Part shown: in pieces, positions 22,654 through 33,136 of the stretch | How the letters are laid out: the number at the start of each line of letters is the position of its first letter | How positions within the stretch are numbered: position 1 is the first letter of the stretch | Source: Ilex aquifolium | Lineage: Eukaryota > Streptophyta > Magnoliopsida > Aquifoliales > Aquifoliaceae | Assembly (NCBI GenBank): GCA_951799425.1 | Contig: OX637395.1 | Coordinates: forward strand, 13,184,451-13,248,450 | Length of the DNA: 64,000 bases | Direction: 5' to 3' | Notes under the pieces: model-generated | Told to the model about the DNA's origin: nothing | The model's input: the letters and a program-made list of their open reading frames with translations, nothing else | Database searches by the model: none | Made by a program: the position numbers and the translations under genes

Positions 22654-25092
22654 TGTAACGACCTGATTTTTGTAGAATAAAAATTTGGACAAGAACGAGT
22701 GCAAGTATGATTAGGGGTTCGGAGTACGAATAAACCGGATTGTGAATTGATGACTCTAGAGTGTGTGTGTGGGTGTTTTGGTCATGAATAAGGTGTTAAA
22801 TTGGGGTAGGAATGTGACTGGTGAAGATAAAACAAATCGGAACGCAAATCCGGACGAGTAAGGGCTAGCGCATAAAGGAGAGTTAGGGGTGCAGGAATTT
22901 TACTTGCGGATCAAATTGAGGGTCAATTCGAAGTCCCAAAAATAAATCATAATTTTCTAGTGGTTGATTTAATATTTATATAATTTTAGAAAAAAAATAT
23001 ATTTTTCTAATTAATTTTCAAAATTTGTCCAAAAGGGTGAAATTACCAAAATGCCCTTGGAAGCATCTCCATTCTCCACCCTTCTGGCATGGCAAGTTGT
23101 CCGATGGAAGCTCCCCCAAGGCATGCAGCCTTCCACCGTGCTGCTTGGGGCTTAGTCAATAGAGCTGGAAGGTTAAAAACCTAGGAAAATTGTGAGAAGA
23201 GAGAGAGTGAGAGAGAGAAAAGAGAAGTGTAGAGAAAGAAACCTTCATTGGATTTTTGGGTTTTCTGTTGGTGTGAATTCGAGCACTAAAAGATATACTT
23301 CTAGACTAATTAGGATGCTAGGAACTCATTTATGCTATTAGTTTTCTATTTGGTTAACTATAGTTGCATGAATTTGTTGTTTAAAGTTTTTGGGTTTTAA
23401 TAGATTTGAAATGGGTTTGAAGTTTGTGGAAGTTTTGGCTTAATCTAAGGTTTGGGGTTGGTTTCTGGGGGTTAAAGATGAAGTTTGGTGGTTGGTCGTG
23501 GTTTGTGGAGGTGAAGGTGAAGCTTTGGCTATGGATGTTTTTGATCTCCATAGTTTTGATGCTTGAGCTTTGAAGGAGGGTTATACCTAGCTAAAATGGA
23601 CCTTAGGAATCCATTGGTGACTTAAAAAATGAGTTTAGAAGTCATTTGTGGGCCTAGTTTTTAGGGGGGGGGGGGGTTCAAGCTTAATTCGAAGCTAAAA
23701 ACCTATGGGGATCTAAAGAAGGCCATGTGGTGAGTGTTTGGGTTCTAAAAATAGAGCAAATGGTGTACTGTGGAGTGAGAAACGGAGGAGAGAAGTGGAG
23801 TAGTTGGAGCTGAAATGGAGAACCTAGGGTTTTGGTCAAATTGGCCATAGGAAAAAGATGAAGTGGGGTAGTTTTGATTTTGGTCTGGTTTGGTGGGTGC
23901 CAAAAGTTTTGTAACGTCCGTGCGGAGGGCCCGGTAAAATTTAAGGTCAATCCGATACCCGGATCAATATGTTGTGTAAAATATCTGTTTTGCCCTCCAT
24001 GGGCAATTCAATCTAGTTTTTGGGTGATTTTTATCAAATAAATTTTATATTCATTCTTAGGTAGCTTAATTGAGTATGCATGAGTCATTGAAAAATAACA
24101 TCGTTTTATTTTTGCTATTTCAGATCAAAATACCAAAACTGATAGGGTTTCTCAATTCCGAAACAGGCGATACTTTTCAAAATTACTTTTAATTTATTTC
24201 ATATTTTATTTATGATCATTTAACATGCTTTGAAATATATGATTGGACGTTTTGATAATGGCTCAAAATCCCGACCCGGATTAGGATTTATGAGTGCAGT
24301 TCGCACTAATGTTTTAAATGATCGTATTTATTGTATTACTGGTACTATTTGGAACTTCAGAATCCTTTTAAATGAATGTAAATGCACACAGGTTTGAGTG
24401 ATAGAGGGTTTACATTCCAGGTTAAAGCTATAGAGGGTTTCTCATTGAATTCGTAAATGCCTGGATAACCCTGTTGGTCTTCAAACTTGGGTACCGAATT
24501 GATTTTAGGGAGCGTATCTTCCTCCGGTGCAAGTCCCCCAAAAAGTTGGATCGTATGTTTGGATGATAGCTCACTGGTGTGGCATCGTATACGATGTTCT
24601 GAAATATCTTTTACAATTTAACTGATACCGTTTCACATGAAATGACATTGTTTTTCTTATATATGTATCAAATGTTTTTTATGCTTTCACCCAATCATGT
24701 CAAGCTATGTATTTTCAAACTCGTTTGTCTAGTATTGAGTTATTCTGCTGACCTGTTGATGCTCACCTTACATTATTTCACCTTTTTTCAGATTAGTAGG
24801 TGGTGGGAAGTTCGTGGAAGTTTGAACTGCCAGTTTTTAGGGTTTTTATTTTAAGTGTTGGATTATGTTGTTGAGACATGTAAATTGTAGTGAGTATGTC
24901 ATACATGTGTAGGTTATAACAAGTCTATGACTGAGTCGTATCATAATTGTGTAAAGTAAGTTGATCTGTTGAGCTTAATAGCAAACACTTATTATGCTTA
25001 TGGATTTGGTATCAAAGTTTACTCATTATTTGGAGGTTGTATCATTTTAGTAGTTGTGAAGGTTATTAGCGCTCTAGATTATATGGAAATGT
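22654..25092 (+). mobile_element. Element X, right copy, inserted in the MULE
   Basis: This block is the inverted counterpart of 8-1792 plus 9454-10283. It starts TGTAACGACC. A second internal TGTAACGTCC start occurs at about 23910, and a primer-site-like TTGGTATCAAAG at about 25003-25014, in the same relative place as in the left copy. The 7-mer GTGGAAG stands directly before it (22647-22653) and after it (25093-25099), so it probably inserted with a target duplication. Its last ~15 bases (ending CGTTACA in the left copy) are not recognisable here. The whole is likely a long solo LTR. Confidence 0.6.
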
Positions 25093-25440
25093 GTGGAAGT
25101 GCTCCTAGTGCTTCGCATGCAGGTGGAAGTGTTGTTGGTGCTCAAGTGGCTTCGTAATCTTCTCAAGTAAATGTGACCCAAATGTTTGGTTCAACTAGGG
25201 CATCTCAGCTCCTTGGAAGTGTAGGAATTGAGGGTTTGGAGGTTGTGAGAACCAAGAAGGCGTGTACATTTATGATTAACCTTACTTTTATGATTAAATT
25301 TAATCTTTAATATGCTATACAAATTTCTGAACTATGCTAAAACATTTGTTAGAGACGGGAAAAGAAAAAAGTTGTGTCTTCAAGTCGTGGAATAGCAGAG
25401 AGTTGTTCAAGAAGGGAGTGTACCTGATGCACCTAATGTG
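25093..25440 (+). pseudogene. Tail of the MULE relic beyond element X
   Basis: A Gly/Ser/Ala-rich stretch broken by a TAA at 25157, continuing past it to about 25265 with Lys/Arg at its end, and a further Lys/Arg-rich stretch at about 25353-25440. This matches the low-complexity basic tails of MULE transposases. It is identified by position and composition only. Confidence 0.35.
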
Positions 25441-25784
25441 CCTGTGAGTCTGAATATGCAATGTTCTAGTATTCTGTTGCACATAATTATTGTTAGGAAA
25501 ATAGTTTTTGTTTTTGGCATGGTGTATTTTGAATAGGGCAGGGTTTTTTTTTTTTTTGTGGCAATGTGTCTTCTTTTCAGCCTTCTAGAGAATGCCTAGG
25601 TGATATTTTTTGGATCCCTGCACATTTTGGATGCCTATCTACTTGATGTAATATGCTAACATTGGGGAAATATCAATGAAACTTTCTATTATATTATGAA
25701 AATACAGGTCTTGAATCCTGTTTTTCACTTGAACAGAATTACTTGAAGAGAATTATCACAACAAGCATAATCAGATTTATATCT
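25441..25784. other. AT-rich DNA flanking the T1 insertion
   Basis: No gene seen. It ends in the AATAA copy at 25785-25789 that is repeated after T1 at 53859-53863. Confidence 0.4.
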
Positions 25785-25789
25785 AATAA

Positions 25790-26494
25790 TGATAGTGTCA
25801 AACCTGCACGTATGAGCTATGGGACTGGTTTGTGTGGAATTTATGACCTGTGTTAATATTGGTATGAAATCCGAGCTACAAGGCTCGTGAATTGGCGGAC
25901 GGATACTCGAATCAATCGAAGCGTAGTGTGTGAAATGCAGCAGAAGTATAGTGGTTCACCGGCTAAAGAGCTCGGCTAATCCACTCTCTAATGGAGGCTC
26001 TTGCTCCCTTTTCTTTATTAATGGAATCCACTCTGTTACAGCAAAATACTCAGGATACTAGGGTCTCTCCCCCTTCGATGGGGGTTCCCCCCCTCTTTTA
26101 TGGCCTTATCCCCCCTCTAATACGGAATTACTTCCTATATTGAAGGGACCGTGCCCTATCTTCCCCCATAATTCCGGAGTTACCCAAACTCCTTATGGCT
26201 GGTTTCTGATGGAGAGATCCTTGCCTTCTTCTATGGGATTCTCCTTAGTTTTAGGAGGGGATCATGGTTAATTACGGGTTTTCTGCCTTGGATTGGATCT
26301 ACTTCCTCTATAAGGGTATCCGCTGTCATCTCGTTGTCCCCTTAGCATTCCTCATCTCGCGCCTTTGACTAGGAGCCCTTAGCGCTGACTGGATGAGCCC
26401 TGCCCATGGCTAGGGGAGCTCAGCTTATTTTGCCTGAGCTCCCGAGCTGAGCTCACTTACTGAGCACGTGTCCGTTTTATTCTAGGTATCATCA
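25790..26494 (-). repeat. T1 3' LTR (705 bp)
   Basis: A single mismatch separates it from 53154-53858. Read on the minus strand, it has a CACGTG G-box near its start (26466-26471) and an AATAAA signal near 26016-26021, the latter conserved in T2. Confidence 0.95.
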
Positions 26495-26509
26495 GTTGCC
26501 CCCCAGCTC
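26495..26509 (-). other. T1 polypurine tract
   Basis: Minus strand GAGCTGGGGGGCAAC directly precedes the 3' LTR, and the same tract occurs at T2 54601-54615. It primes plus-strand synthesis. Confidence 0.8.
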
Positions 26510-26663
26510 TTGCCTTAAGCTGGCTTAGGTAAGGGCTGACCTGCAATCCAGACTGAGTTAAATATTCACGTGGCTAGTACGTGACTTGGGGATTTTTGAC
26601 GGTTTGCAGTAATCATGATTTCTCCTCGATTCCCGCGCATGTCTCAGCCCACGTCCTTCAAGC

Positions 26664-26673
26664 TTTAAATACA
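26664..26673 (+). promoter_or_regulatory. Candidate TATA box for antisense gene A of T1
   Basis: Plus-strand TTTAAATACA is conserved at the same place in T2 (about 54770-54779). It lies about 480 bp upstream of the gene A start codon and just inside the 3' LTR. A 5' UTR intron 26878-27082 (GT...AG) is plausible. Confidence 0.4.
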
Positions 26674-27144
26674 CAGAAACGGCTACATGAACCGTTTTCT
26701 TCACACTGTTCATCTTCTCTACTGCTCTTCGTCTCTATTCTCTCTGCGATTTTGGACCATTGAACCTTTCTGCTTCCTTGCTTGAAATCGAATTCCCAGC
26801 CCTCGTTTCGAAGATTCGCCTCGCCTCCTTCCTCCGATAGTGCTCCAGGCTTCCGTTCACCGCTGTTTCTGAGTTAGGTACGCACTTTGCCCTTTTTTCT
26901 TCCTCATTTTGCTTTGGATCCCTCGAACTCGAGGTGGTTGTTGCACTTCTGGGCTTTTCGATTCTTTTACTTTTGGAATCGTGATCACTGCTTAGCCCCC
27001 CTTCCTCATTTCGTCGATTGGAGCTCCATAGTTCATATCCTTGCCGTCGGGAGTTACTGTGCTGACCCAAGGGTTATTGCAGAGTGCCTGACCTGTGCCC
27101 CTCTGCTTTATCGTTCCTTTAACCTCCCTTTTTCTCTTCCTACC

Positions 27145-29778
27145 ATGTCTGCCTCTTCGGGAGCCACTCGCTCCTCTGTTTCACTTTTAGGGTCTAGGTC
27201 AGCCGAAGAGGGTACTGACTTGGGGGAGGTAGGTGACGAAATAGACAATTTTCCCGGTGTGGAGGCTGTGGAAACCGAGGTGGGTATCGAGGGTCCTCCC
27301 TCTGTCTCTTCCCCAAAGCCCCCCAGACCTGACAAAGGCAAAGCTAAGGTGAGTGGAGTCGGGGTTGAGGAAAAAACCTCGTACTTGGGGCTTGCCTTTA
27401 AGCATGCCGAATCGGTGGGGTACAGCAAAGAGGCTCCTGGGCTAATGAAAGCTTATAAGGTTCGGTACGGTTTTCCTCCTGGGGTCGAACCCTGGTGTCC
27501 AGACCAGTCCGTCTACTATGTAGAAAAGGTGCACAATAGGGTCTGCTTCTTTCTGGCTGCTTTTGACAATGACCTTCGCTTTCCTGTGCACCCCTTCATC
27601 AAGGCCGTTCTGCAGCATTTTCATGTGTGCCCCTCCCAAATTTCCCCCAACTTCTTCGGCGTCATGGTCGGTTTTCTAGTCATTTTCAAGGAGCACAAAC
27701 TTGGGATTCCTAGTCTTCCCTTGTTCCTAGAGTTCTTTAATGTCAAGCCGACCTCCGGGGGCTTCTTGTATGCCTCTAAGCGCACCAGTGTTAGGCAGCT
27801 TATCTCTGACATTCCGTCCTCTCATAAGCATTGGAAGGAACATTTCTTTTTTATCGGGGGCACCAATTGGGAGTACAATCCTGTTGATAAGACAGATACT
27901 CTCGGTATTCCCACGGCTTGGGCTGAACCAGACAATTTGCGTGAGTCTCTACTTGAGCCGACTGAGCTCTGATTTGGAATTTTTGGGCCCCTTGTCTTTT
28001 CTTATTCGCATACCTCCTTCTTTTCAGGTGAGCGTTTTGAGCTCAGCCCTGAAGATAAGAAAGTGCTAGCGAAGTTGGATAAGATAAAGCCAGAGAAGTA
28101 CGCTGACCTGATTGAGTCACGAAATTTGGTGCAGCTAGGTCTGAGTCTTCCTGTGGTGACCTTGGCGATTCCATTATCGGTTTTAGGGGCTGACGAAGGT
28201 ACTTCCCTTCTTTTCCTCTTCGTCACTCTTCCTCCCCTTCTTCTTCTTACATATTCTTGTTGCATTCAGATTTTCCAGGCCCTTCTACCATGAAGTCTAC
28301 TCCGGAAGAGATTCAAGCTAAAGTTGCGAAGCTGATGAGAGGTAGCAAATCTGGGAAGCGCAAGGCCCGGGTCAGCTCTGGAAGTGGTCCAAACACTCGA
28401 GCTAAGATCCTCAGATTGGAAGTGCCTTCTGTCTCTTCTGCTACTACAGAATCGGTTCCTACAAAGGCACCGCCTTCTTCATCCGGCATCCCTTCAAATG
28501 TAGTCATCTCTCCTCCTCCAGTGGCCCCTCCTGGGTCGGGGGCTATTCAAAAGGGGGATCAGGCTTCCTCTTCCTCTTCTGAGGTTAAGGAAGCTTTGAG
28601 AGTGATCCCTGACCTCCAACCCAGTAAGTTCTCATACACTGCCTCTGGGAAGACCGAGAGAAAATCCGAAGAAGATGAGGATTCCTTTTTTGACAACATG
28701 GATCTCGCTGCAGGGGCTCTTTCTTCTATTTTCCCTGAGTCTGATGTTCTGAAGGCTGCTTCTATGCCTCTCGAGGAATCCGTTTCTTCAGCTCTTCAGG
28801 GAGCAGCTGCTGTAAGTACTACCACTTCTCCTCCTTCACTTATTTTTGTTTCGTGGACTCATGTGTTTTTTGCATTTTCAGGCTGTCCTTCATGTGAATG
28901 GTCTACTGCATCGGGTTCGGTCCCAAGAAAGCTCCTTTCAGGTTTTGAAGAAGTATAAGACCAAGGTTTTTGAATTGTCTCTTGAGAACGAAGACCTCAG
29001 AGCCCGGGTGGAGAGTCTTACAACGCAGATGGAGAGCCTCAGCGAGCAGACGGTGAAGCAAGCCTCCGACCTCAAACACACCCTGACAGTCAAGGTCAGA
29101 GCTGAGGAGGGGGAAAAGAAGGCTCGGGATGAGCTGAGGTTGGTTAAGGAAGACCTGCAGCTTAAGGTTGAGGTGTGGTCCAAGGCTAATCAGGAGGCCT
29201 TCGACGCCAAGAAAGAGCTCATCCAGGCCAATCAAGATTATCTTACCCTCAGTGAGGCTAACGGCAAACTCTGTGAGGAGCTCGAGGAGCAGAAGGGTTT
29301 GGTCCAACAGAAGGACAAAGAGATCGCCGAGCTGAGAGATGAGGCCACCACCTTGTGGGCTACCGGATGGCTTGCTTTCAGGCGCAAGGCTATCAAAACT
29401 TTTCCAGACCTTGACTTCAATTTTTCTATCCCCACCACAGAAGAAATGGAGGAGTCTAGCTCTGATAACGAAGAGGATACCTCAGTTTCCCCAACTGCTA
29501 CCTCGAGTCAAGACATACCTGCCCCCGGGACCTCCAGAGCTCTTATCGTGCTTCCTGAGCCTCCAACAGCGATCCCTGAGCTCCTTGGTGTAGATCCTGC
29601 TGTTCCTGTTTCTGCACCAATTTTTGCTAACTTGGTGACTGAAACCCTTGCCCAAAATCCGGAATCAACGGAAGCGGGGTCCCAAGACATTCCTGGTAGC
29701 TCTCCCCTTGCTTCTATTGCTGAGGGCTCTTCTGCTGAGCTGCGAGATTCTCCAATTACTCCCCCTCCAGAAACTTAA
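27145..29778 (+). CDS. T1 antisense gene A: gypsy-type transposon domain plus coiled coil, 4 exons
   Basis: Exons 27145-27940, 28028-28198, 28270-28811 and 28882-29778 join in frame through GT-AG introns to give 801 aa. Phases agree at each junction, and the same splice sites are kept in T2. Residues ~100-270 contain RYGFPPGVEPWCP, then FPVHPFIKAVLQHFHVCPSQ, then PLFLEFFNVKPTSGG. This is the pattern of the plant 'putative gypsy type transposon' family (Pfam Transposase_28, named from memory). Exon 3 is Ser/Pro-rich and basic near its start. Exon 4 is a long Glu/Lys-rich coiled coil (about 28940-29400) followed by an acidic, Pro/Ser-rich tail. I chose the ATG at 27145 because it is conserved in T2 and the frame upstream is not. 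It lies antisense to gag-pol, starting 650 bp from the 3' LTR. Its function is unknown; a structural or regulatory role is conjecture. Confidence 0.8.
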
Positions 29779-30868
29779 ATCTTTTTAATTGTAATTTCTT
29801 TGTAAAGGATTTTTTTTGTGTACCCCTGACTTGGGCTAGGACCTCGTGCTACTTTGTGACCTTTATCTTGTTTTTCCTTTTGCTGGTTTAGCATCCATAT
29901 ATATACATATCTTTGAATTTTGATTTCAAATTGCTCACTTGCCTGCCTTGCTTTATCTGCTTATTTGCTTTATGCAGCATATATTCCCTTCCCCCCTTTG
30001 CTTTGAGAGGTGCTGTGCATTTCTTGAAGCAGAATTGCTAGATTTGAGGATTTATAGAAGACCTTGTGTTATGCCCCGTGGCAGAGCTGCTCAACTTGAT
30101 ATTTTGAACTGGCGTGCTCCTTCTGAACTTCATAGCTATAGTTTGTTAGCCCATGAGTTCTTCCTGAGCTGTACAGCTCTTCTAGTGAACATAAAAGCTG
30201 TTGCTGAGCTTTTTGGTTATTTCTGTGAATTTAAGTGCTTTTTCTGAGCTTCTTGGCTCTGCTTGTCTGGACTCGAAGGTTCTTTCTGAGATGGATAATA
30301 AATTCCATTGCTCTATCTTTTCTGAGAATAGAAGAGTTCTTCTACATTTCACATCTCTTTTTCCCCCATCTTGTTTTGAGGGATGCTTCAGACCTTCTTT
30401 AGGCAAGGTTATGAACTTTCAGAGGCTGTTGAGTTCCTTTGATGAATTCTTCTTCTCTAACGTGAGGAGGGCTCTTAGAATTGTAAGCCTTAAAGACTTG
30501 CTATACAAGTGTTCTGTTTTTGACTGGGCTGAGCTCAAATATGGAGGATACGTTGCTTGGTGGGGTCAGAATTTTTGTTGGTTGTTTTGAGTGCAAATAG
30601 GAGGGGTAGTATCTGATTTCTTTTCCCGCGTTTTTCTCTCAACCGCTTCCCATAACCGCCACGTCTTTCCCCTTTCCATAACCGCAACCACTTTCCATAA
30701 CCGTAGCCACTTTCCATAACCGTAGCCACTTTCCATAATTAAGAAACTAAACAGGCCACTTGATTCCCTCTTTCTTGGCTCTTAGTTTCCTGAAAAGCTC
30801 CCAAGTGCATGACCTATTCTTGACTTTCTTCTTGATTTCTTGCGTCTTTTTCCTTACCAGCATTTTCG
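29779..30868. other. Spacer between antisense genes A and B in T1
   Basis: It starts with T-rich DNA that could hold the poly(A) site of gene A. The interval 30080-30310 has degenerate repeats around GAGCT/AGCTC. At 30640-30740 a ~20-bp unit, CTTTCCATAACCGTAGCCA, is repeated about four times just upstream of gene B. No coding frame is convincing. Similarity to T2 is low up to about 30350 and very high beyond. Confidence 0.5.
30640..30740. repeat. CCATAACCG minisatellite upstream of gene B (T1)
   Basis: Four to five copies of CCATAACCG at ~20-bp spacing. T2 has the same array at 58850-58925. AACCG is a MYB-like core, so a regulatory role is possible but unproven. Confidence 0.7.
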
Positions 30869-31956
30869 ATGGCTGCTTCTGCATCTTCTTTGTTCCAGGA
30901 ACGATCCTCCTTTGGAATCGAATGGAAGTGGCACTGTCGCTATCTGTTCCCTTCCATACTTGTATCTTCTGATTTGGTGGACATCAAAAAACGGTTTTTC
31001 CCTGATCTCGACTTGCCTTTGCGAGTCTCTTCTTCCGACGAGCCTTGCAACTACCACCCCCGTGGGGAAGTTTGTTTCTTTGAAGGTGCTATGGACATGG
31101 GACTTCGCCTTCCCATTCATCCGGCCATTGGGCGAGTTCTTGCCTATTATGGCCTGTGCCCTTCTCGCCTTTCTCCACGAGGATGGGGTGCTATGGTAAG
31201 CTTCTTCTTGTTCTACCGCCTGCATGCTCTTGGCAGGTTCCCCTTTGTCTCTGAGTTTTTATACTTCTTTGAGATTGAAGAAGATGATGCCCCCTGCTTC
31301 AGTTTCTTCCGTTGGAGGGATTTCAATTTACGCCATTTGGTTCTAGATCTTCCCTCCAACCCTGAAGGGTGGTCTAAGCGTTTCTTCTTCGCTTCTGGAG
31401 AGGCTTGGAGGTCTCCTGAGGATCGCTGTCGTAAAGCTAGGATTCCTCGGTCCTGGAAGAGCTTCTCTTGTATTGGTAAGCTCGAGCATAGCCCTTTTGA
31501 GTATTCCCTTTTAAAGATATGCTCTTATTATGTCCTTGCTGTGCAGATCCACCTGACCTGGGTTTACCAGGGATGGTGAATATCAACGAGTTGTTGCTTG
31601 TGGAGTCTAAGACTTATTCCGAGCTGATGACGAGCGCAAACCTCTATTTGCTTGGGGCTGAGGCTACTGAGTTTGAGTTTTCCACTATTCCTTACTCTTC
31701 CTGGACCTCTTTCTCTGATTCTGATGAGGACGGGGATTCTGACAAGGACGGAAACACCGTCACGAGTTCAAGGAAGCGTAAGAGGGATGATTCTCCTTCT
31801 CCTGACTCTCTGTCCACCATCTTCCTTACCTCCATTGGTCAGAAGCTTCTTGACTCGCTTCACAAGGCTGAGCAAGAAAGGGATGAGCTGCAAAAAGAGA
31901 ATGCTGGCCTGAAGGGAGAGGTTGCTGAGCTGAAAGCTGAACTTAAGAAAGACTAG
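30869..31956 (+). CDS. T1 antisense gene B: second gypsy-type transposon domain protein, 2 exons
   Basis: Exons 30869-31475 and 31547-31956 join through a GT-AG intron (codon split after its first base) to give 338 aa. Residues ~65-155 read GLRLPIHPAIGRVLAYYGLCP, then SRLSPRGWGAMVSFF, then FPFVSEFLYFFEI. This aligns by eye with FPVHPFIKAVLQHFHVCPSQ and following in gene A, so the two genes appear to be distant paralogues. After this come an acidic Ser/Asp stretch, a basic KRKR cluster that could be a nuclear signal, and a short coiled coil of heptad type at the C-terminus. The gene is antisense to pol and its 3' end faces the integrase end across the 54-bp repeat array. It is open in T1 and interrupted by one stop in T2. 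Confidence 0.8.
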
Positions 31957-32488
31957 GATTTTTGTTCCCTTGAATCTTTCTTTCTTTTCTTGAACGATGC
32001 CAGACTATGACCCCCTTTTTTTTTTTTTATACTTTTTCGCACGTTTATTTTTTTTTGGATATTCTGAATTCTAGGTTGTTCATTTTTGAGTGTGCATGCC
32101 CTTATACGAGCTCTTGGTGTTCGGAACACGAACAGAAGATCATGTTTGTACTGACCTTAGTTCTTGATTAATCCCAGAGATCAGACCACGAACATCGATG
32201 AAAACAGAAGATCATGTTTGTGCTGACCTCAATTCCCCACTGATTTCCATAGGTCGCACCACGGGCGTTGATGGAAAACAAAATGTCATGTAGGTACTGA
32301 CCTCACTTCCCATCTGACTTTGTGAGTGCTCTCTGCCGTACTGGACATTTTAGGGTCTTCGAGGGTGTAGGCAGTGCATAAGGACCATTAGTCGCGGGGG
32401 AAAGACTGTTGATGTCTCCAAGAAGAGCTCGTTCTTTAATTTTACGAGCCTAGAAGCTTGTATGTGCCGAGGAGCTGTAGTACTCATC
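31957..32488. other. Spacer between gene B and the 54-bp repeat array (T1)
   Basis: Non-coding. It has T-rich tracts at about 32010-32060, then GC-balanced DNA conserved almost base for base in T2 (60156-60680). Motifs such as ACAGAAGATCATGTTTGT and CTGACCT recur two to three times at about 80-bp spacing, so it is an old, degenerate tandem repeat. Confidence 0.5.
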
Positions 32489-33136
32489 TTGCTTTTGGTA
32501 AGCTTGGAAGCTTATTATTTGTTTATGAGCTGAAGAGCTCATCTTGTATTTATAAGCTTTGAAGCTTATCGTTTGTTTATGAGCTGAGGAGCTCATCTTG
32601 TATTTATAAACTTTGAAGCTTATCGTTTGTTTATGAGCTGAAGAGCTCATCTTGTATTTATAAGCTTTGAAGCTCATCGTTTGTTTATGAGCTGAGGAGC
32701 TCATCTTATATTTATAAGCTTTGAAACTCATCGTTTGTTTATGAGCTGAGGAGCTCATCTTATATTTATAAGCTTTGAAGCTCATCGTTTGTTTATGAGC
32801 TGAGGAGCTCATCTTATATTTATAAGCTTTGAAGCTTATCGCTTGTTTATGAGCTGAAGAGCTCATCTTGTATTTATAAGCTTTGAAGCTTATCGTTTGT
32901 TTATGAGCTGAAGAGCTCATCTTGTATTTATAAGCTTTGAAGCTTATCGTTTGTTTATGAGCTGAGGAGCTCATCTTATATTTATAAGCTTTGAAGCTTA
33001 TCGCTTGTTTATGAGCTGAAGAGCTCATCTTGTATTTATAAGCTTTGAAGCTTATCGTTTGTTTATGAGCTGAAGAGCTCATCTTGTATTTATAAGCTTT
33101 GAAGCTTATCGTTTGTTTATGAGCTGAAGAGCTCAT
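32489..33136 (-). repeat. 54-bp tandem hairpin array, 12 copies (T1)
   Basis: Twelve head-to-tail 54-bp units. Each contains two perfect inverted repeats: ATGAGCTGAAGAGCTCAT (7-bp arms) and, in most units, ATAAGCTTTGAAGCTTAT (8-bp arms). The minus strand is open through the array with the period MSSSAHKQTISFKAYKYK; the open frame runs 32450-33193 and starts 25 bp past the integrase stop. T2 has six units. It probably forms clustered hairpins in either transcript. Whether the frame is translated is unknown. Confidence 0.93.

Noticed and set aside
8-25092. A single retrotransposon with LTRs at X-left and X-right and the bHLH gene as cargo
   Set aside because: The two X copies are inverted, not direct repeats, and their primer-site-like motifs point outward.
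26887-27144. Upstream 86-codon extension of antisense gene A
   Set aside because: It overlaps a likely 5' UTR intron, is Leu/Phe-rich without motif, and the ATG at 27145 with its following residues is the conserved start in T2.
32489-33136. CRISPR-like array (regular palindromic repeats)
   Set aside because: There are no variable spacers; units are contiguous 54-bp tandem copies inside a plant retrotransposon.
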